Assembly (NCBI GenBank): GCA_026874595.1
Contig: CM049310.1
Location: 22,236,058 to 22,300,057, forward strand
Length of the DNA: 64,000 bases
Origin: Sipunculus nudus
Lineage: Eukaryota > Annelida > Sipuncula > Golfingiida > Sipunculidae
Reading direction: 5' to 3'
Shown here: positions 57,121 to 64,000 of the stretch, piece by piece
How the letters are laid out: every line of letters starts with the position of its first letter
How positions within the stretch are numbered: the first letter of the stretch is position 1
Position numbers and translations under genes: made by a program
The notes under the pieces: model-generated
Told to the model about the DNA's origin: nothing
Database searches by the model: none
The model's input: only the letters and a program-made list of their open reading frames with translations

Positions 57121-58950
57121 TTTTTAGCTCAGCTGACTATAAGTCATCTGAGCTATAGTCGTGGTCCTTTGTCCGTCGTCCGTCCGTTAACAGGGCACAT
57201 TTTAAAACCGTTGGACCTACAAATCCAAAACTGTGCACACCATTAGATATCCCAAAAATCTCCTACCATACCGAAAATTGAGTAAGTAGGACTTCATTCC
57301 TTCGAGATATTAAGGAAAAACCTCCGTTTTCCATAAAAAAGCCATTGTTAAACTTCAAGGCTGCCTAATATCAAAACCATTGATCTGTTTTTGATCATAT
57401 TTAGTATTAATATACTTCCATACATTTTCTATGAATAAACCAAAAACTAGGTCAGTATTTTGTATTATTTTGAAGTTATGGGCCCAAATATAATGCAATT
57501 TTTAAAAAATCAGGAAATATATTTACTCACCTAACATGAGAATTGCTAAAGCTGGAGACATTTTTTCAGGAATTTAACTTCATTTAATCAAGATTCAATT
57601 GTTTACCCAAAATTAGATCTGAATTTTGCAAATTTGTCAAGTTATTAGCATAAATAAAAAATCAGTACCTTAAATTTTGTCCAACTTTGGCAATGGCACG
57701 TTTTTTCCCTGTAAGCACTGCTGATTTAATTTTCACAAGGAATTGATTGAAAAGAGCAGCTTTTATTCAAGTTTCCATAAACCATGTCAAGTGTTGTTTA
57801 CATCTAGCCCACCTGGTAGTACAGCCTTCACTTGCATTATGTAACCGACCCCAGGCAGCTTGCCTTGGCTTAGCTTGGCCACTACTAGCAGGCTTCTCTT
57901 CTGCCCTGCACTCCCCCCCCCCCCAGATGGTGCATTAACTAGATGAATGTTATAATTTTCTGTATTTTATTTTATTCTTGGCTATGCTACATTTTAGATT
58001 TTGTATTGTACCACCAGGGTTACAATGATTTAATTTCACATTTAATTGTGTCCACAAAGTGGGTATTGCTATGAAAGTGCGGATGTTCATCAGATAAGTA
58101 ATTCCTTACTTCAGAAGAGGTAAAACTTCCCCAGGTGTGAAATTGAATAATTCCAGTAATAAATTATAGCTGAGATCGTAATAAGCACAGTGATATTGTT
58201 TGTTCCTCATTCAACCAAAAGTGTGTATACTTTATTTGAAAAGATGTTTTTATTTTATCAAATTTACTGAATCTTTTATTTCATTTAAGTGAATAAAATT
58301 AAGCATGTACTGAAAACTCTAATGTGCAAAACTTGTTAATAGTGATTCAAGAAATAATCTTGTAGATGCCATGTTGTGGCATTATTTTCTTTTAAATTCA
58401 GTTTAAACATTTGTGATTTTAAAATAATAAAATAGATGTGTATGCATAATATGACCCAATATGAGCTACACTCTGGATATATAATGATTTCACTTAGAAT
58501 TCTTATATTTTAATTTATATTTTCAGTTTTTTTATTACAAATTTATAAGACTTGTAAATAAAAAAAATGAATCAGATAAAAACTATTAATGGAAAAAGTG
58601 GATATGCTAAAAAAATAGTCATATATATAAACTTAAATGCATTATTCTCTTGAAAGTGAAATAAAGGTATTAGTCAATTCTGTCCACTTGCCTGTCCATC
58701 TGTAAATTTTTCATATGCATCACAGTATCTCAAATCTGTGACTGTTTTTCTTCATGACAGTCTTGTCAGAGTATTAGTTTGCAATCATATATTTAGAACT
58801 TTACTATAACCAAGTAGGAGGGCCCCTTTCCTCTCAGCTTCTCATTTGCTTATATAAATGAAAAACATTACAATAGAATATTTTCATATTTTTGCATTTG
58901 GTAAAAATTTCAAACTTCAGCTGAGCGCCGTGACCGATGGGTCCCTTGTT
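57121..58950 (+). repeat. Dispersed repeat in PSMD5 intron 2 (copy B, about 1.8 kb)
   Basis: Same head (TTTTTAGCTCAGCTGACTAT) and tail (CAGCTGAGCGCCGTGACC then GATGGGTCCCTTGTT) as copy A, in the same orientation. The similarity to copy A runs to about 58095 and is lost after GATGTTCATCAGA; the tails match again for the last 30 bp. It begins only about 70 bp after exon 2. Confidence 0.68.
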
Positions 58951-59384
58951 TTTTTCTCTTGTTCAATTTGTTGATGACTGAGTGACCTCCAAGGCTGTAG
59001 ATGCATACAGATGCACTGAGATGGATGGATTAAATCTTTATATCTACTACCAAAAAAACATTATTATTTAGTTGTGGAATACATTTGTGAAAGACCAAGA
59101 GAATGGTATGATATTGATGCATGGTCAATGAAAATAAGTATTGTATCTATACATATACCTGCCAAATAAGGAATTTCTAAGTGCCAACACTGGTAACAGA
59201 GCTTGATATAGGAAATGAAGGAATGGATCACTGGGGGGGGGGGGGGGGAGGGTGGTATGGTTGCAGTTGTAGTAGATGGTATTTAAAAAAAAGATAATAG
59301 TATCTGATATTCAGATGAATAGCTGAAAACTTCATTTTCTGTGCAATCACATATTTCTGTTTATACTATTGTAGTCCATGGGCT
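58951..59384. other. Intron 2 sequence without recognised element
   Basis: Apart from a poly-G run near 59235-59249 nothing is recognised. Confidence 0.5.
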
Positions 59385-59985
59385 AGGAGGGGTCACCGTG
59401 CACCCCCTTTGGGATTTTATGACATAGGTATATTTACATCCCCAAGTATGTCCAATTAATGAATTAAGATGTTAACATTAATTATTTTGGGATACACTAC
59501 CCTTTTAGGCCATTTAAAGACAACCACATCTTTACGTGCACCCCCGCAGACAGGTAGCCTCGATAAGGGGGTAGGGGTATGTAAATGCTTATAGCTCACT
59601 TAATATTTGACATATTCACTTCAAATAAACTGCTTTATGTTTGCAAATAGTGGGGAAAAGTCACTGACAATAATAATCATATGAATGTTTTATTTATTTT
59701 TGTTGATTATGCAATTTATCACTATACTTATAAAATATCCAAAAAGAAAATTGAATTTAACAGCTTTTTCTTTCATTTTTACCCAACAGTAGTTTATTTT
59801 GAGAAGATCTTGCATTTCTAAATTTCTACTGCATTAATACATTAGTTCCTGACATTCCTACAATTTCTGAGGATAAAAGTATGAATATTTGACCATATAC
59901 ACCTGCAATGAATGACCCATTGTTAATTCTATTTTATGGTATCCCTTGGATGTGGTGTTCCATGTCCCTGTCCAGATGCATTAAT
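59385..59985 (+). repeat. Local duplication, left copy
   Basis: Shares with 60137-60640 the ordered phrases TCCCCAAGTATGTCCA(A/G)TTA, TTTTGGGATACACTACCCTT, GACAGGTAGCCT(C/A)GATAAG, GGGGTAGGGGTATGTAAATG and ATCCAAAAAGAAAATTGAAT. It is longer than the right copy because it holds extra text near 59625-59700. Confidence 0.8.
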
Positions 59986-60136
59986 TTTCACTGTGATGCT
60001 TCCTTGATACTATGAATTGGTATTTTTCAGAATCTGAAGGTGTTTATTGGTTTTCAAAAATAATTGAAACCCTTTCTTGAGCCTTTTTTAACATATAATA
60101 ATTATACAAAAATAATCATATTTAAGCCATAATATA

Positions 60137-60640
60137 AGAAGGGCCGTCGTGCACCTCCACTGGGATTTTATTACATAGTTAATTTTAGATCCCCAAGTAT
60201 GTCCAGTTAATGACTTAACATGTTAACACTGACTATTTTGGGATACACTACCCTTTATAGCCATTTAAAGACAACCTCGTTTTTACGCGCGCACCCGCCG
60301 ACAGGTAGCCTAGATAAGGGGGTAGGGGTATGTAAATGCTTATAGCTCGCTTATTATTTGACATATTCACTTCAAATAATATTTTGATTATGCAATTAAT
60401 CACTATACTTATAAAATATCCAAAAAGAAAATTGAATTTAACAGCTTTTTCTATCATTTTTCCCAACAGTAATTTATTTTGAGATGATGTTGCATTTCTA
60501 AATTTCTTCTGCATTAATACATCAGTTCCTGGCATCCCTGCAATTTCTGAGAATAAAATTATAATTATTTGACCATATACACTTGCAGTGAATTATCCAT
60601 TGTTCCTGTCGAGATGTAATTAATTTTTCACTGATGCTTC
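60137..60640 (+). repeat. Local duplication, right copy
   Basis: Diverged direct copy of 59385-59985, starting about 740 bp downstream. Similarity ends near CCATTGTTCCTGTC. Confidence 0.8.
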
Positions 60641-63096
60641 CCTAATACCATTAATACAATATTAAATAATGTAGATATTCTCATGAACCTAAATGTGATT
60701 ATTGGCTTTAATAATAATATGAGCCCTCTCTGGAATAATATATAACACATAAATAATCACAAATAATAATTATATGAAATTTCTAATAGATAGGAAATCA
60801 ATCCGTTATGCTGATCCATCTGAAGTATTGTGAAGAATTTGTCCACAAAAATGGAAGATCAAATATTAACAATTTACTTACTGTGAAGCTTAGTTTTGAG
60901 ACCCATATACAATATAAGTAGCGTCTTGTATAACACATTATCAGCACAGGGTGTTAAGTCATGTCAAAAGGAGAAAGAACAGGAAGGCATGTGCAACAGT
61001 TTCAATTATTATTCAGAATAAATAATTATGGTGTATACAGCTGAATAACATACTTTGGTGTTGCTTGATTTTTTATGTATTTATTGATTTGATTTTCATA
61101 TTTTTGTTACAATTATATTATGACTGAGTCATTAGCTGCCTTGTTATATTTAAAAGCCTTACCATGTCGCTTTCAGATTTTCTTGCAAGGAAACGTACTT
61201 GATAGTTTAAATTGTAAACAAATCACAGATTCTAATCTAAATGTTTATTGATGGATCAGAGTGAACACTTTTTATGATTTCTTTTCAATGGGGTCTTAAG
61301 TAAAGGAAGGACATGGTATAGGAGTACATGTATCAACAGCAGCGAGAAAGCAGAGGAGACGAGGTTTCACAGAAACAGTACAATACAGGGAGGGGATCAT
61401 ATCTGTGTTAATCAATGGGAAGAATCTATTTTAGAACATACGTATGATTTCTGATTGTAAAAATTAGGAAAATTGACGAAGGAAACGGAGAGAAGCTATG
61501 GGTTCTAAACAGAAATGGACAAAGCCTGTGCCCTTACACTGGACACAGTATAAAGGCACAGATACCATTGAGATTACTAATAAATATGCAGTCTCTGACG
61601 TCTGCATCCAAGTGTAGTATATATGTTTGTTTGTATATATGTATGTTATGGGTTTTATATGTACACCAATGAAAATTGTCCTCTAGCTCCTATGCATTTT
61701 AGTCTTCAATAATTCATTATTTATGAAGAGGCATTCTGCATTTTCAGAGCAAACTTCTGAAATTATAAAATGGAAAACCATGGATATTATGTTGCCTTTA
61801 GAAGATAGATCACGTTTATACTCAAGACAGACTTTAAGGCCTAAAACCTTAGAAAGATTTAATATGAATGGCGGAGCTGTCATAGGAATCATGTAGCGAG
61901 ATTAATTGCCTGCTAACAATTTTGTAAAATATCCATATCCTTAAAAGGTAAAAAAAGGGTGGGCATGACACAAATTGATTTGTCAAGTTAATGAAAAATG
62001 GACCGCTTATTTCTTCGGGAGAGGTTGAGGTTATGGAACTCCAAATCTAAAATTTAATGCTTAATCATTCAAGGCTATGTATACAAGCAGGAAGTGAAAG
62101 CCTCACATTTTTAAAGCATTCCATTCGACTGTCAAGAGACATTGTTGAGAATCTGCTTCCTAGTTTATGGTGTAGTTTAATATTATTCAACAGATAGGTG
62201 ATATAAAAAAATGTCAGTGTTTCATTACAGTCCCTGCATAAACATCCGCTAATATGCACCGGAGGCTAATAGGCTTCTGGAGAGTACTCAGTACTACATA
62301 TTTAGATCCTCTCCTGAAGTATCATTACAATTTTTCATTCAAAATAATATTCAGTGCTGATAAAATAATATATATGGTCACTGCCATGAATTCATCTTTT
62401 GCTTATCAGTTAAATGTTACCAACAGTTCAGGACTTTTCAATGCAAACCAGCTTAGACATTCAGTGAGGTTTATTTTTTTAATGGGAATTGAAATTTTTC
62501 TAAAAATTAAGATAGGCTTTCTACTTTATAATACTGGCAGGTGTAATGCTGCATTAGGTCTGAGCTCGATCCATGTACCAGAATCGAGGTGTCACAATGG
62601 TCAATGTCTTCCATGATATTAAATGTATTGATCATTAGAGAATCACCATATTTTTACTTGAATGAAGTTTGTTCACAAGTGGTTATTCACCCTCTTCATC
62701 GTGAAAAGCCCAGTATATGTCTTTATTTGATGCCTGCCAGGAATATAAACCGGTAATTGTGATCAACATAATACGATTTGTTTGAAGGAATATTCGGTAT
62801 TAAGAGAATATTTTTGTTCTAGGAGGGGAAGAGACCATCGATCGTCAGTCAAAAGTACTGAGAGAAAGGTGCAAATTTCTGAATATAGAGAAAGTTTATC
62901 CCACTCGCATGCACAGCTGCGACTAATTTTAGCTGCTTATGTTCTGGTAATCTGAGCTAACCTGTGATGCAAGCAATCAGTTTGTGAAAAGTGAACCATT
63001 ACTCTCAGCTAAATCTATTATAGTTCCTTGGTTCACGGACCACTCATCAAATTTTGACCAGGATCCATCACTGGTGATCCTTGTAATTTGCAGAGA
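60641..63096. other. Intron 2 sequence, about 2.5 kb without recognised exon
   Basis: No exon matching the rest of PSMD5 was found. The 120-residue frame at 62254-62616 has no family resemblance. Confidence 0.5.
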
Positions 63097-63098
63097 TA

Positions 63099-63528
63099 CT
63101 GTGGTTGGCTTCATATTCGCGAGGCTGAAATTTTGCGATTTCTCCATTTTGAACATTTTGCGAGGGTTTCATTTTCGCTATATCACCAGAACCTATATAA
63201 AATCATTGATAAAGCCATACCTGTTTGTATTATAAAATGAGAATAAGTCATGAGTTTGTTATATTCTACTCATATAACGATGGGCCCGTACACAACACAG
63301 TATGTTTAGTTCAAATTTTAAGGGAACGTTTTCCCTATTCCTGCATGAATGTAATTTATTATAAAATTTCTCACTGTTCTAACCTATTCACATTCAAGTA
63401 TTGTTACACTCAACAAAAAGGACATACTTAATTGGGCCAATATTTCCCGAGGGTTTCATTTTCGCGATTACTCCCCATTCGTGAATATCGCGAAATTAAA
63501 ACCCTCGCGAACAAAAAGGCAACCACAG
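63099..63528. mobile_element. MITE with about 40-bp terminal inverted repeats and TA target
   Basis: 430 bp bounded by TA on both sides (63097-63098 and 63529-63530). The left end is CTGTGGTTGGCTTCATATTC and the right end, reverse-complemented, is CTGTGGTTGCCTTTTTGTTC. Both continue with GCGAGG(C/G)T and a (T/C)GCGA block, giving terminal inverted repeats of about 40 bp. A GCGAGGGTTTCATTTTCGC-type phrase is repeated inside near 63163 and again near 63449. There is no coding capacity. TA duplication and size fit a Tc1/mariner-type non-autonomous element, which is inferred from the target site. Confidence 0.75.
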
Positions 63529-63530
63529 TA

Positions 63531-64000
63531 TGCATGTTATTTTCAGTGCCATTTATGTACACTTTATACGAATTGATTCTTAAAAATAGTAAGCCAACGG
63601 CAGTGTGCAATAAAAACAGATGCTTCAATATTAGGTATTACACAATGTACATTACCCCATTTTGAAATTAGCCAAAGGATGACACAATATAACAGAAAAG
63701 ATATGCAAGGTATAAGGTCATGAGGACAGAAACCTCAACATTTCGGAAGGGATAACATAACACAGGTTAGTCCTTATACTTGGAGAAAGTTTTATGTCCT
63801 TAAACACTTATATATTCGAAATGATCTGGATAAAGAGTTTACTAGTGTTTTAACCCTTCGTTTCAAAACAATGACTATTTATGGTATTAGGGAAGCGTCA
63901 CGGTGAGGTACATCGAAAGAGGAACACCGGAACACGTCGTATACCTGTTATAAAAAGGGTGATAAAAACAGAAAAATAAATTCATAAACTAGAACTTCAA
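63531..64000. other. Right edge, no feature recognised
   Basis: AT-rich intron or intergenic sequence with nothing identified. Confidence 0.5.

Noticed and set aside
62254-62616. 120-residue plus-strand frame as a later PSMD5 exon
   Set aside because: No similarity to the expected third HEAT/ARM segment and no suitable splice junctions.

Overview
The window looks like nuclear DNA of a marine invertebrate, most probably a mollusc (perhaps a bivalve). It is AT-rich and almost gene-free. It is crowded with (AT)n, (CT)n and poly-G tracts and with dispersed repeats of the kinds common in molluscan genomes. The only convincing host gene is split by introns of over 4 kb. Nothing bacterial, organellar or CRISPR-like is seen. 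The organism call is inferred from repeat style and gene structure, not from a diagnostic marker.

Layout. 1-3.9 kb: a degenerate Helitron helicase remnant, a decayed tandem-repeat field, and a truncated minus-strand LTR retrotransposon (one LTR, primer-binding site, broken gag). 3.9-10 kb: no gene recognised. 10.35-18.03 kb: a complete, very young LTR retrotransposon with near-identical LTRs, a 5-bp target duplication and one intact gag-pol frame. Its pol order is protease-integrase-RT-RNase H, as in the Gmr1-like group of Ty3/gypsy elements. 18-23.3 kb: simple and dispersed repeats. 23.36-24.06 kb: a tandem TRIM-type element (LTR-internal-LTR-internal-LTR) whose 156-bp LTRs carry tRNA-like A and B boxes. 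24-40 kb: mostly unrecognised AT-rich DNA with a solo LTR (30.97-31.82 kb, same family as the 3 kb one) and a small inverted-repeat element. 40-41.6 kb: a second Helitron helicase remnant, interrupted by a short insertion. 45.4-46.1 kb: two minus-strand exons resembling the DUF4806 domain that do not join in frame. 46-52 kb: microsatellites, palindromes, a CpG-rich duplicated block and an AACGTT-rich minisatellite.

52.4 kb to the end: exons 1 and 2 of a plus-strand gene resembling PSMD5 (a 26S proteasome assembly chaperone). Intron 1 is 4.3 kb and intron 2 runs off the window. Both introns carry copies of one dispersed repeat family, intron 2 also has a local ~0.5 kb duplication, and a 430-bp TA-flanked MITE lies near the right end. 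A cluster of four nuclear-receptor half-sites lies 56-89 bp upstream of the PSMD5 start codon.

The host genes show no operon-like cooperation. The main story is mobile elements at different stages of decay: one apparently recent and intact autonomous element, one non-autonomous tandem TRIM, a solo LTR, a truncated element, Helitron relics and MITEs. The TRIM and the truncated element share LTR termini and a tRNA-Pro-like primer-binding site, which suggests shared replication machinery.
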